64,000 nt of DNA, taken from the NCBI GenBank assembly GCA_022393335.1, contig JAJEKB010020548.1, positions 255,850 to 319,849 on the forward strand, read 5' to 3'. Position 1 is the stretch's first letter. Each line of letters opens with the position of its first letter. The notes below the pieces were generated by a model. It searched no databases. It was not told the DNA's origin and worked only from the letters and a program-made list of their open reading frames with translations. The DNA is from Macrotrachela quadricornifera (Eukaryota; Rotifera; Eurotatoria; Philodinida; Philodinidae). The position numbers and the translations under genes are program-made. Below, piece after piece: positions 1 to 15,270 of the stretch.

Positions 1-583
1 GATTACAATGCTGAATATCAGAATCTGATTTAAAAATAAATTTTGCTGAAAGTTGATCAAGATTTGATGCTTCATACTGTTCAATATAAGCAAGTTTCAT
101 ATCCACAAGTCGACGCATTTGTACATCAGAAATCGTCTCATATTTATCACGAATAGCATTCAATATTGAAATATCTTCTTTATCTGGTGAATATTGTTTA
201 ATATCGGTATGTAATTCTTCGACAATTTTATCTGCATCAGAAAGTAAACTATTAGACAACGGTGTTCCATCTATATCGAAGAAAGCAGTTCTCGTACTTT
301 CAATAAAATCATAATCAATAAAATCTCTATCCGATGGAGTATGATGTGCAAAGAGAGGATTTTCTGGACGATAATGATGAATCCAACGTGCACCTAAATC
401 AATAGGTTCATCAGCAATAAAAGTATGCTTATCAGTATATGCTCGACCACCGACACGATTACGAGCTTCAAGAATTAAAAAATGTGGAATAGGTTGATAC
501 TTTTGAAGTTCCAATCCAGCAGCTATACCAGCTGGACCACAACCAATAATAATAACATCATATATATTGTCTAATGTTGTCAT
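1..583 (-). CDS. Flavin-containing amine oxidase, N-terminal part (runs off window)
   Basis: The open frame starts at the ATG at 583 and runs off the left edge with no intron (194 codons visible). The N-terminus carries the dinucleotide-binding motif IIIGCGPAG (G14, G16, G19), followed by the LILEARNRVGGRAYT segment that binds the FAD ribose and diphosphate in amine oxidases, then GARWIHHYRPENPLF, which resembles the conserved GxxWIHG...NPL region of polyamine oxidase, monoamine oxidase and LSD1-like enzymes. These are known FAD enzymes that oxidise amines and release H2O2. The substrate cannot be judged because the substrate and C-terminal FAD regions lie outside the window. No signal peptide is visible, so a cytosolic enzyme is likely. 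A single 583-base exon is long for this genome, where other genes are split every 50-400 bases. A bacterial-type FAD oxidoreductase origin is possible but unproven. Confidence 0.85.
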   Translation of the reverse strand, partial: MTTLDNIYDVIIIGCGPAGIAAGLELQKYQPIPHFLILEARNRVGGRAYTDKHTFIADEPIDLGARWIHHYRPENPLFAHHTPSDRDFIDYDFIESTRTAFFDIDGTPLSNSLLSDADKIVEELHTDIKQYSPDKEDISILNAIRDKYETISDVQMRRLVDMKLAYIEQYEASNLDQLSAKFIFKSDSDIQHCN

Positions 584-1857
584 TTCATTTTCATATCGAT
601 TAAATTTAGTAAAATATTTTAGCAAATTTCATTCTCTTGACTTGACTATAGTAATGTGAAAAGAAGGATATAAACAAATATGATAACAACATTGTTGGTA
701 AATTATGGAAAATGAATTTTATTAGATAAATATTTATTTATTTCATAAATAAAATTATCATTCGTAGACATCGACGGGAAACAAGTTATATTTAAATTAA
801 TAGAAAATAAAATGTGAATTTCATATGATCTATATTATTATCGCTAGAATCAACATGAAGTATGCATGTAGTCACTACTCTACAGATACTAACAACATTG
901 CAAAGTAGTTAGACAAAATGTATTAAAGAATATACAATAGATCATTAATGTATATTGAATACACAACGTAAAAGTCAATATCTCTCAATAATTCATAGAA
1001 ATTTCATTAGTAATAAAGTGAATAATTGTGACTTATTATACTGTGAATAGGAGGAATATTTGATTTTTATAGACTATCAAATAATCTATATAAAAAATGA
1101 TTTTTTCCATTGCTTCTTTAGTTATTATTGAACTGCGTAGGATTCTTAAATGTATTTCCGATTCTTTATGCAATATTAGCTATACACTTTGAGAGCAAAG
1201 TAGTTTATCTAAGTAGCATTTTTGTTGTTCCATTTCTTGCACATCTTTACATGTTTATCACGATGATTCCGATCAATAATATATATATATATATAGATAC
1301 GAAAAACAATCTATTTTTTTCATAAAGAAACAGAAACCAGACAGATTAATAAGTAGAAAAAATAAGAGACATTATGTCAGTGATTTCTCTCGCTTCTCTG
1401 ATAATGATACCAAAGATAGTTGTCGATTATTATATAGATAAATCTATATTTATTTCTATACCATAAGAAAGAATTAATTGAAGAGTTGATTTCAACAGTA
1501 GTTAAGTATAGATTTTTTTTATTACTTTAGTCAAAATTTTGTAAGCCAAGTAAACGACTTCTATTTTCATTGTTTACTTCTAGACAAGATTTGAATAGAA
1601 AACAATATAAGTTACAATAAGCCGATAATAGCTATCATTGACCTAAAAAAATTTTGAAACTTTAAACAAATAATCAATACATTCACAAATGTATAATAAT
1701 GCAAAGAAAACATCAATAAATTCCTTTGTCCTTCTTTCTCTTTAGATCAATGTTATATTTATTTTATTACTTACTAAAATAACATTGATTATTCTTGTTA
1801 GTAATTCTATATGTCAAAATTGATTATTAAACAAATTTATTATCAATATGATATTAC
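584..1857. other. Intergenic, no gene seen
   Basis: AT-rich spacer between the amine oxidase and the small membrane protein. A 65-codon open frame at 1128-1325 is hydrophobic and phenylalanine-rich with no recognisable motif. A short (TA)n run lies near 1279-1294. I see no RNA gene or repeat structure. Confidence 0.5.
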
Positions 1858-2142
1858 ATGTATGCTCTATCGAATTATATTAATTTTACTATAAATGATT
1901 CGAAAAATGATAGTATGCCTATCATTTTCGTTCATTCATCATTATCACCATCATCTAGTCTTTCTTCGAGTGTTGCATTAATCTTAATTCTATCTATTCT
2001 ATGTTTTTTTGGTGTTATTTTTATGATTTTCGGACCTATGATGCGATCAGAATCAATGAAACGTGCAGACAATTCTATATTTGGTCGAAATTCAGAACAT
2101 GAAAATCGAATGGTCGATAATTTGGAATATTGTGACGAATAA
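1858..2142 (+). CDS. Small single-pass membrane protein, unknown function
   Basis: A 94-residue intronless frame. The N-terminal 30 residues contain an N-glycosylation sequon (NFT). A serine-rich stretch follows, then one strong hydrophobic segment (about residues 40-60, ALILILSILCFFGVIFMIFG), then a charged tail ending in acidic residues. Basic and acidic residues after the membrane segment suggest N-outside/C-inside topology, like single-pass channel accessory subunits, but I recognise no family and make no functional claim. An AATAAA-like signal lies about 150 bases downstream (near 2290), consistent with a real transcript. The composition differs from nearby spurious frames, which are F/Y/I-rich throughout. 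It could instead be the last exon of a larger gene, since sequence just upstream of the ATG is pyrimidine-poor but not decisive. Confidence 0.45.
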   Translation: MYALSNYINFTINDSKNDSMPIIFVHSSLSPSSSLSSSVALILILSILCFFGVIFMIFGPMMRSESMKRADNSIFGRNSEHENRMVDNLEYCDE

Positions 2143-2760
2143 TATTTTGTAAATTACTAATAAAAATCACGTTTTTCTTATCTTATAATATCCAAAACAT
2201 GGCAAATCCATTTTTCCGTATTGACAAACTATGATATATTATTTATGAATTAAGAAAATGTTTAAATGTAACTAAGTTTCATGCTCTTGAAAATAAATAC
2301 GATGATGTTTTTTGCTTATGTCATATATATTTTTTTCGATAGTTTACTTCTGTTTGATATTTCCCATTTAGCTGTATATAGAGAATGACAAATGTACTAA
2401 GACTTTCATATAAATAACATTAGTCGTTTCATTTATGATAGAAAAGACGAATACAACTGTTTAATATTGACAAGAAATTCTTAATAATAAAACATAAGTT
2501 ATTAATGATATAGTCGATTTTTGGATGTAATAAGATTTCTATGAAATTTGTTCATTTTATTCTCCTTTATTAAATTTAAAAAATTTGGTTATGTATGTTA
2601 TATATTAATTCATTCAAACAAACATATACAAAAAGTTGACTAGCAGATGTTAATTAAAAAGCAAACTACTAAAACTGTATCGCTTTCATTAATAGAAAAT
2701 ATGGAAAAAAAAATATATGTATAATGCTTGATTATTGGAATAAAAATATCATTCATTAAA
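2143..2760. other. Intergenic 3'-3' spacer
   Basis: Lies between the converging ends of the small membrane protein (+) and the pyrophosphatase (-). It holds poly(A)-signal-like AATAAA sequences and AT-rich spacer only. Confidence 0.5.
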
Positions 2761-3819
2761 TTATAATTTTGATTTGAAATATAATTCAAGTGGTGGAATA
2801 ATTTGTTTTTTACGGCTAATTCTTCCATTTAAATCAGCTATACCATCTTTAACTTCAGTTTTAAATACTTCTCGAACTACTTTTTCTTCATGTTCACCAA
2901 GAATTAATGTTAAATTTTTTTGTTTAATAATATCAATAATTGAAAATAAAATACCTTGTAAATTATTTTTTTTCTTTTCTTCATCCATTTCTTTGAGCAA
3001 TTCATCTTTTCGTTCAAGCATTTTATCTATATTACATGTTTCACCAGCACCTACTCCCCAATTTTCGCCATTAAAATTAAATGTTTTATAATCAAGAAGA
3101 AGAATTTGCTTTGATGACATTCCTGTTAAATCACTTTTAGCTTCGAATAATTGCTTAGCATATGATTCTAAATTTTCAATTTTTGCCAATGGTTGTAGAT
3201 ATTCTACTACTTTTCGATCATCATCGGTAGTTGTTGGTGATCTAAAGAAGAAATAAAATTATATTAAAATTTTTTATAAGAAAAAAAATTTACCGAAAAT
3301 GAAGTGTATCACTAAGAATAGCACTAATCATGAGAACAGCTAATTTTTGATCAATTTCTAAATTATGTTCACGAAATAATTTTGTTAAAATTGTTGCAGT
3401 GCATCCAACAGGTTCAAAACGTAAATAAACAGGTTCAGAAGTTTTTAAATCACCTAATTTATGATGATCAACAACATGAGTAACATGCATTTTTTTCAAA
3501 TTTTCCATTGATTGTTGACCTAGTATAAATAGATATAATAAATCAATAAAATTCTTAGATAATGTTCTTTACTTTCATTATGATCAACCAATGCAACTTG
3601 TGTTCCTTCGGGTACATCATCTGGTATCATTTCAGGTTCTTCAACTTCTGCTGTTTTAAGTACAAATTTACTTTCATTATTGAGATCACCAAGACGATAA
3701 GCCTTGGCCTTAATATTCATGCGATGAAAAAATTCAGTATAAACTAATGCTGCTGTAATTGCATCTGTATCTGGATTACGATGACCAATAACCATAATTT
3801 CTTCATCTGTATCAGTCAT
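2761..3819 (-). CDS. Family II (Mn-dependent) inorganic pyrophosphatase, DHH/DHHA2 type
   Basis: Hydrolyses PPi to two phosphates, pulling biosynthetic reactions forward. Three exons: 3819-3573, 3519-3294 and 3241-2761 (954 bases, 317 residues, the family's usual length of about 310). Metal-site motifs are all present: GHRNPDTD (H13, D17, D19), VDHNE (D79-H80) and VVDHHKLGD (D100-H101-H102). The C-terminal DHHA2 domain ends with SRKKQIIPPL, the substrate-binding SRKKQ signature of family II enzymes. No CBS or DRTGG insert is present. Animals normally use the unrelated family I enzyme plus PRUNE, a DHH cousin; a compact family II enzyme is typical of bacteria and archaea, so transfer followed by intron gain is my inference. 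Both introns are short GT...AG (54 and 52 bases). The frame extends upstream to 3879, but TTTTCTTGTTAG at about 3862 looks like a splice acceptor, so I chose the ATG at 3819; an upstream leader exon is likely. Confidence 0.9.
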
Positions 3820-5207
3820 GTTTTTTGAAGTAATGGAAATGCTCGATTTATCAGTATAATCTAACAAGAAAAAAAACAAGAATTATTTAGTCAAATATGT
3901 TTATTGATGTTCGTTTAGGTATGTCTGCAGAATTAGTTCTACAAATATCTGACTGGTACAAAAAGACAAGAGAAGTCAAGGAAAAAAAAGAAGTTTTGTT
4001 TTATCGTAAAATTGTTCAATATATTTTACTAAGTCGTATTAGCACTTTCTGAATAGATAATAGTTAATTAGGTAGTAGACAAATAATGAAGGACTAGATT
4101 AATAGCTGGATATTTGAATAGATAGAAACGTAGTTCAGCAGTTAGACAAAACTTACTAAAAATTTTGGCAGATATATAAATGAATGCTAGGAACGTATAT
4201 ATTTAGATAGGAAGATATTTAATACATAGTTATATAGATAGATGGATGAGGGTATAAATAGACATAGATCGATAGATGCGTAAATAGATAGGTAAATAGG
4301 TAGCTATTTACCTAATTACCTATATATCTATCTGTATACTCCAGTGAATGCAAAAGTCCAGTAGTTATGCCACTGAAATATGTCATGTATTGGTCAATAA
4401 TGACTTATTCTTCATTTTTTAAGCTATTCTCGAAAAATTTCCTTGGAGCTCTAGCGGAAATTCTCCGAAAATTGAATAATGAAGAATGGACTAGGGTTGT
4501 CTTTTCAATCTGATGAAAACATAATTTTGACAAGGTCGATTATTTATTATAATATTTATAAATCATGATATTACTGATGAATATCGAAAGACAATATTTA
4601 AGATTTAATGAAAATATTGATTTTGTAACAAAAAACTTTCATAGAATGTCTACATCAACTAACCAATAGAATTCCACTCGGAGTACTATTTAAATCTGAA
4701 GAAAATTTTACTAAATGGAAAGATCATTATTAAACAAAGGTAATTTAAGAATAAGCATAATTCATTCAGAAACTAATAAAAATGTCTATCACTGTATAAA
4801 TATTTTCCGATAAGGACTGACAGATGTTTTCGTACGTTTACCTATTGCAATTCAAAACTCTCTTTCATTCGCAAGCTAGTGAAATCATAATAACGAAAAC
4901 AAAAACATTAACAAAGTGGGAAAAAAATAGAAAAACCTAAAACAATGAATCTATATATATATATAAAGGTATCTTATAAATTGGCAACAAAAATGAATTG
5001 TAAAATGAAAATAACACGATATATTTATATATCACAAATACGAAAGAAAATAAAAGCAAATGAAAACACTGTTTGTTTATTATCAATACGCAATTAAGGA
5101 ATGCATTACTAAGCTTTTGTAATACAAAAAAGAAGAATCACTAGACTAAATATCTGATCTTGTTTATATATGAGCATATATATATATATATATAGACTTT
5201 TTTATTT
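3820..5207. other. Intergenic; GATA-rich simple sequence and short palindrome
   Basis: No gene seen. Bases about 4200-4335 are rich in GATA/TAGA units and include a palindrome around 4286-4325 (GGTAAATAGGTAG facing CTATTTACCTAATTACC). A (TA)n microsatellite lies near 5177-5193, just past the 3' end of the Tudor gene. Confidence 0.5.
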
Positions 5208-8200
5208 CTAACGTTGAACAAGTTGTCCAAGAAGTGCATTAGTTGTATTAATTGCTGCAATAACTTGTTCAAGTAAACGATTTTGTCGACGTTGTTCCGT
5301 AATTAAAGTTGTTAAATTTTCATTAATACTAGTATCATTCATTTGTTCAGTAGTAGACAATTGTTTATTAAATGTATTCGCAGAGCTAAAAAGCGGTTTT
5401 TTACCAGTATCTGTCGTTATAGTAGAAGTTGTATTCGATGTTATTGTTGGTTGAAATATTTTACTATCATTTGATAATGTGAATTGTTTTGGCATATCAA
5501 TAATCGGTTGAATAGGTTGTGAAATTGGACGTGGATCTAAATTAAATAATAACTTATTTAAATAAAGAATTTTCTTAGATTAGTATTAGCATATGTTATA
5601 GTTAATTTACATGATTAAATCACTTACTTTCATTTGATATTTGTGGCGTATTTTCGTTTATCATCATTGGTACAGGTGTTGATACTTTAGATGTAAATTG
5701 TTGAATTGGTTCAGTAGGTAGTTTAGGTACCTTTAATTGATAATTAAATTTTTTATTAAATAAAAACTAAACAAACCTCATGATTTATTGGTGTAATTGG
5801 TAATTGTTGTTGTTGTTGTTTTTTTCGTAATTCTAATATATATTCAACAAGTGATTTACCATTATTAAGTAAATCTACAAGATAAATATCTTGATTTTTT
5901 TGAATAATTTTCATATCAAGTCGATCTGTTTCAAAATCTTTTAAAAGTAAATAACGTTCATCATCTGTTAATTTAATATTAGCTAATTTAATTTGTACAC
6001 TTTGCCATGGAATATTTTTTAAAATATCTGGACAATCACTAAGACGATCAATTGAAACAATTTCTTCATTACCAAAATCCACAAAATATACATGATAACC
6101 ATTTTCTAAAGAATAAAACTAAAAATTATTAAAAAGAAAAATTGTTTTTTTTTTATACCATTAACATTTTTAATCCATGCTCGATACCAAAGATCATCAG
6201 CATCATATTGTGCACAAACAAGCATATTTGATTTTGGTGGTATAGTTAATGGTTGTTTATTACTATTCCAATCTTTTAATACATTCATTATTGTTGAAAG
6301 ACAATCACGCATAAGTAAAACATGAAAATATTCTGATACAGTATCAACAGTTGTTAATTGTACACAATGAATTTCAGATAGATTTAATTCAGGTTTATTT
6401 AAATCAAAATTTATTATTTGATTTTGTTTTATTCCAGCTGATGATGATGATAAAATTGCACATATTTCATTATTTAAATTTCTTTCATCTAAATTTAATC
6501 GTACATATGGAATACCATTTTCAATACGTAATACAGTCATTTCAAGTTTAAGATCAAGAACTGAAATAAAAAATCAAATATTAATCAATTTTATTAGACA
6601 CCAGCATACACTTTTTATTTTTGTTTCTTTCATTATACGAAGCTCAGAAAAGTAGTATAAAGATCATACTGATTTAGAATATAATATTTTTAAAACGTTT
6701 GCCGATCAATAAGATTCTTCTATATATTCATTTAATTTCGCAACAGCTTTCAAAAGCATCAATATATATCTCGATAATATAGAAACGCTAGGTATCAAAA
6801 TCTTTACTATTCAAACTGAAGAACACTATCGATTAATCGTTTTTTTTTAATCTATGATCAGCTGTCATATATAAACTCTGTTGTTCGAAAAGAATGATGT
6901 CTAACATTTCTTGCTATTTTCATGATAATTATTTTAGAAAAAACGACAGGTAGTCATTCACAACATCTTATAATCAAAGCTTACCGAGTATACCAAGAAT
7001 AGCATTTGTTTGTTCTTTAGAAAGTTTTTCATTAGATGGTACACTATCTAAAATACATTTAACACATAAAACTGCATCTTTGAAATATCTAAATAAAAAA
7101 ATAAGAAATTATAGATTAATCCTTGAATATAAAACTAGATCATTTGTTTTTTATTTACTCATTTGGTAATGGACGAATTTCAAGTGTTGAATCACACCAT
7201 CCAGTATTACCCCTATTTTAAAATAGAAATATTATAAATAGAAAGAATATATATTTAATTACCAATCAATATATTGAACACGTACACGAGTTTCACCAAT
7301 TTCTAAAACACGTGCTCGATACCAATCATTATTAAAAAGTGCAGCACAAATTTGTCCAATAGATAATCTATTTATAAAAAAAACAAAACAGATTAAATTT
7401 TCATGTGTTTTTGTTTTTTTTTTACTTTGTTTTATAAGAATTTGCTTGAACTTTTACAAGTTGTCCATGTTTATTCATTTGTGTAATAAGTAATGTAGCA
7501 TTAACATAATCATCTAATGTTGCTGCAAATACTATATTAGGTACTTCAAGATTTGATAAATAAACACTATAAGTTTTATTAATTACAAATGATTCATGTT
7601 CTTGAATATTCATTTGTTGCTGAATAATTTCTATATCCGAAAATAAAAAATTTAATTTTTTTATATAAATTAAAATTTTCTCTTACCATTTTGTAATGGA
7701 CTTTTACTATTTGATATATCTTGTTGATTAATATTACTATTCCATAATATTTTATTTCCATTCGATGTTGTATTTAATTCATTTGTATTTGAATGTATAC
7801 TATTCGATGATCGTACACTAGCTGGTCGAAAACTACTAAATCTAGTATGAGAAGTAGGTGATGATATACCATTATTATCATCTAAATTGACACTTGTTGC
7901 TGACATTGTACGATTGATTGATTCACCATTAGTTCGACTAATATTTTTGTAATTTGTAAAAACAAAAAAATTAATTAATTTTATTTTAATACTTACAAAT
8001 TACTTTGTGAACGATCAAAACTATTATTCATAGTTCGTGACTATTAAAAAAGATTATTTATTAAAATTTATTTAAAATAAAAAATAATTCATTTACCGAT
8101 GAATGACTAACTTGTAAAGTAGAACCTTCAATAGAATAATTATTCATAAATTCAACAGCTTGTTGACAACTTTCAACATCAGCATAATTAACAAAACTAA

Positions 8201-8552
8201 AATTTTTTAAATAAATAAAAAAAAAAACGAAATAAATCTATGATATTAATAAAAATTTTACCCACAAACTCCCTGCATACTTGGATTATATGGTAAAACT
8301 TTACTTGAATTTATTCGTCCAAATCGTAAAAATAGTTCTTCTAATTGATGCTATTAAAAGCCATCAAAAAAAAAATTTTTTTTTTTTCCATATAAAAACA
8401 AATAAAATATCAATTTACTTCGGTAAAATCTTTTGGTAAATTTTTCACAACAACACTATGAACACGTCTGAAGAAAATAAAACACATATTTTAATTAATT
8501 TAAAACAAATATTAATAAATTTTTATTATTACCGGCTGAAATCATTCATCAT
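5208..8552 (-). CDS. RRM + two-Tudor-domain protein (TDRD family, probable germline/piRNA factor)
   Basis: Fourteen exons: 8552-8533, 8467-8419, 8350-8262, 8196-8097, 8040-7997, 7937-7687, 7630-7426, 7367-7263, 7212-7159, 7088-6985, 6560-6159, 6105-5777, 5730-5628, 5536-5208 (2184 bases, 727 residues). Residues about 8-85 form an RRM with RNP2-like VVVKNL and RNP1-like GVCGFVNY. A serine/asparagine-rich linker follows, then a first extended Tudor unit (about 200-340, core DWYRARVLEIG...VQYIDWGN) and a second (about 345-550, core LWYRAWIKNV...YFVDFGNEE). The tail is Pro/Gln-rich and ends in a Leu/Gln-rich, coiled-coil-like segment. Tudor units of this type bind symmetrically dimethylated arginine on Piwi proteins, and the aromatic residues (W/Y, Y/F, D, N) are retained. 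RRM plus Tudor resembles TDRD10-like proteins, but two Tudor units suggest a lineage-specific relative. Intron 10 (6984-6561) is unusually long. The gene diverges from LNPK across a 308-base spacer. Confidence 0.9.
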
Positions 8553-8860
8553 TGACAATATTAATAAAAACTAAAACTATAGATATGCGATTTACCCAAT
8601 ATGGAGGCATGTGTTATGAATAAAAATTCATAATAAAATGATTGGTTAAATCATACAAATCATATATGAATCATATTAAATTAAAAAATAACAACAAATA
8701 AACATAAAAGAAGAAGACACGTTGCAGATATTTATGTACATGCAATCATTTACATTATGACTATGAAGATGATGAAATAAGAAATAATTTTTTATTTTTT
8801 TTTTTAGATACAATCTCTTTCTTTGTTTTTTTTTCTTTTTTGTATAAAAATCACTATCAT
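8553..8860. promoter_or_regulatory. Shared divergent promoter region, Tudor gene (-) / LNPK (+)
   Basis: A 308-base AT-rich spacer separates the two start codons, so it must hold the 5' ends of both genes. I see no clear TATA box or other motif. A 63-codon frame on the minus strand (8676-8867) is lysine/tyrosine-rich and looks spurious. Confidence 0.45.
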
Positions 8861-11188
8861 ATGGCATTTTTCAATCGATTGTTTAAATTTCGAATTTTCG
8901 TATGTAATTATATATGTATATATTTTTGAATTTAAATAAATTCAATTCTTACAGAAATTTCGTACGACTCTTAGTGAAGAACTCGATGATCTTCATAGCG
9001 TAAGATTTTTTTTAAAAATATATTTTATATTTATTCACTATACTCAAATCAGGAATTAACAAATGTACAACAAACATTAACACAAACACGTTTACAACAA
9101 CGACAATGGACAAAATGGTTTGCTATATATGCAATTCTTGCTTATTTGGTTGTCAATATATCTTATTATACATTTTTTCTTCCACAAGATTTTGTCATTC
9201 AAATTTATGCAGCTATAATTTCTGTTATACTTGCAGTTTTGTATGAAGTTTTTTCTTTATATAGATTTGAAATAATTAATTTTGCTTCTGTTTTTTTTAA
9301 AAAAAAGATTATATGGTATTCATTGGATTATTCGTTATTATTTTCGAAAAGTTATTCAAATGAAAGGTAAATTAAATTGTACACCATTGAAAATAATATT
9401 ATTCCAGGAGATATCCTTTATAATTTCCAATAGAAAAGAGAATGAATTTTATATCAAATGAAAGCTTGTCAAAAATAGGGTTTATTCATATTAAATAGTA
9501 TGTTTTTAACCATCTTACATAAAGATACTAATGGAAAACAGCTGAATTTAGTGTACGAGACCATTTGTTTCCCTATAAAAAATCTCAAAAATACGTATTT
9601 TTTTGTACATTCTTTACACAGTTTTGTAGAGTTCAACAAGGTCTATCGAACCATGTAAAAATATTCAAGGAAAACACATTATTCCATTTTTGAATTATTA
9701 GCACTTGATTTTTCTATCACAAAAAAAGTATAAAATTTCTGAAAGTTTGCATAACCCTATATTTGACGAGCCTTCATTTGATATAAAATTCATTCTCTCT
9801 TCTATTGGAAATTATAGACGATGCCCGCTGGAATAATGTTATTTCCAAGCGTGTGCTATATAAACTTAATTTTTTTTTTTAGAAGAAAAATTATCATTAT
9901 TCAAAGAACGAAAACAAGAATTGGTAGAAATATATAAATATCTTTTTATTATTCATTCTATTTTTTTTTATTATATAGATTGAAGAAATCAAAAATAAAG
10001 AAACATATGCAGTTGCTAAAAATCTTTTGGAAAAATATGGTGAAACAATAACACCAGTAGTTAATGGTGATAATAAAGGTATAAATTAAGAAATTGTTCT
10101 TTTTTTCTATTTATATTAATTATAGATGTACGTCAACGCGCATCAATCAAACCTGTTCCAGAAAAACCTGCTGTTTCTGGTATGAACTTATTATTCAAAA
10201 TAAAAATATATGTGTTATAAATTCAAAGATATTAGACATATTCGAATTGCTACTAGAGATCTTATTGCCAAACTAATAAATTTAAAATATGACGTATTGG
10301 AATCGAGCGTTAAGTTAGCAGCAAGTCCTTTCTAGACGAACATACCTTTATAATTAGAACAAAAAAAAATAAAACTTTATCCATAAATTTATGCTTTTAG
10401 TTGTTCCAACAAAACCTGAATCATTTGAAAATGGTAACCAACAAATACAAACACCAGTACGTGGTGGACCAACTCGTTTAGCTGGTAAATAATCATTTTA
10501 AAAGAGAAATTTCAATTAAATATTTGAATTATTTAGCTGGTATTACACCTGGTAAATTACCACGAGCAATTTTACCACCTCAACGTACATTTTGGGGTGC
10601 AATACTTGATACAGTCGTAGGTGATGGTCCATCGAAACGGTAAAATTTTTTTATTTCGAATTTTTATTAAAAAATAATTTTAATATAGTTATGCATTAAT
10701 CTGTAAATCATGCAATAGTCATAATGGTTTGTTTAAATTTTTATTCAAAATTCTATACAAAAAAAACAATTTGTTTTATTTTCATAGGCATGGCATTGGA
10801 AGAAGAATTTGAATATTTATGTAAATGATTATTAAATATTTTTTAAATAAAATTTTTTTTTCTATTTTTTAATATAGCTTTTCGTTGTGCATATTGTAAT
10901 TATTTTAACGGTGCTCGTAAACAAAAACCTGTATTTAATCCTAATTTATTAAATTCTCCTTCAATACAAAATGGAACTAATAATGTTGAACGTATGGAAG
11001 TATCTTCAACAGATTCATCAGATTCGAATGATCAAATGAATGAAACTAGAATGACACGTCGTTCAATTCGTATTCCAGTATCAAATACTAATGGAAATCG
11101 TTCTCGTTCAATATCAATTGAGAATAAACGACAACATTATCCAACACTTTCATCATCAGAAGAAAGTTTATCGAATAAAAATAAATAA
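8861..11188 (+). CDS. LNPK: Lunapark, ER tubule three-way-junction protein
   Basis: Twelve exons: 8861-8899, 8955-8999, 9053-9240, 9308-9366, 9883-9923, 9979-10078, 10126-10179, 10401-10484, 10537-10639, 10689-10726, 10788-10820, 10878-11188 (1095 bases, 364 residues). The protein has an N-terminal amphipathic/coiled-coil segment, two close membrane segments (about 50-72 and 78-105), a coiled coil containing EEIKNKETYAVAKNLLEKY, a proline-rich linker, and the diagnostic C4 zinc ribbon YALICKSCNSHNG...FRCAYCNYFN. A Ser/Arg-rich cytosolic tail follows. Lunapark stabilises three-way junctions of the tubular ER through zinc-finger dimerisation. Exon 3 could read on past 9240, but the lunapark-like GIHWIIRYYFRKV segment supports the 9241-9307 intron. 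Intron 4 (9367-9882) is swollen by an inverted-repeat element. KARS begins only about 260 bases downstream on the same strand. Confidence 0.93.
9387..9848. mobile_element. MITE-like inverted-repeat element inside LNPK intron 4
   Basis: About 462 bases with imperfect inverted arms of roughly 90 bases. The left arm starts TTGAAAATAATATTATTCCA; the right arm, read in reverse complement, starts TTGGAAATAACATTATTCCA. The arms share a core reading ATAATTTCCAATAGAA and then GAATGAATTTTATATCAAAT. No coding capacity. I could not find a convincing target-site duplication. It explains why this intron is about ten times longer than its neighbours. Confidence 0.75.
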
Positions 11189-11450
11189 AGTGTGTATATT
11201 TTTGTTCTTGTTATGTATATTAGTAAGTTGAATGACATATCTTATTTGTATTTGATTCAGTTTTTTTGTCTTATGAAATCCAAAAAAAAAATAAATAAAA
11301 TCTTGTGTTAATTTCTTTTTGTTTGTTTGTTATTTCTATGGTATTATTATTTAATTGTAGATAGATTTCATCATTTTCTTTTATTGAAAAAAAGAAATAA
11401 AAGTAAGAATTAAAATATAAAAATTCTCGTTTCTTTTTGTTTTTTTTAAA

Positions 11451-14691
<3,241 letters not shown>

Positions 14692-15270
14692 TTCTTTTAA
14701 ATATATATCTGTTGTTTTGTTTTAAAATAACTATCGTTTGAAAAAAAAAGAAAACAAGAATTTGTTATTAAACAAGAATATTCTTATTTAAAAAAAAGAC
14801 AGAAAAATTTGAAGATTTATTCTGATTTTTCATTTGTATAGACATATCGATTATTTTCAAATCAACTGTGCAGTAAAAAAACAAGATAAATCTATATATA
14901 TACATGTGCACTAAGACTATCACATCGAAATCTTAAATATCTTTGAATAATTTCATAGAGAAAATTAAACAATATAGTATTTGTTAATAGCTGAAAATTA
15001 ATTTTAATAATCGAATTAATTTGAAATAGTATTCATATTCATTTGTATGCTATACAATCATATCGATTGAATTCGAATTTCAATTTTGATAAAATATTAA
15101 TAGTTTATACATTATATTATTCTATCGAAGAATTTCTTTTATAATAAATAAAAATCAAATCTTAATCATCGCTATAAATATCAAGTGAAAATCAATATTT
15201 TTATCACTTAAAAACTGAATTATTGATTTCGAATACGATAAAAGAATATCTTTAGTATTGATTATTCTAG
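14692..15270. other. Intergenic KARS / DMAC2L spacer
   Basis: AT-rich, with no gene or clear repeat. It contains the KARS 3' region and presumably the DMAC2L promoter. No TATA-like element stands out. Confidence 0.5.

Noticed and set aside
3820..3879. N-terminal extension of the pyrophosphatase (start at 3879)
   Set aside because: The segment contains a strong splice-acceptor-like TTTTCTTGTTAG and has no counterpart in the family; the start at 3819 gives the usual length.
4200..4335. GATA-rich region as a possible CRISPR-like or satellite array
   Set aside because: Units are irregular and lack unique spacers; it is simple sequence with a palindrome.
9241..9307. Reading LNPK exon 3 straight through 9241-9307
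   Set aside because: It gives a non-homologous frame that ends early; splicing out these 67 bases restores lunapark-like GIHWIIRYYFRKV and overall phase.
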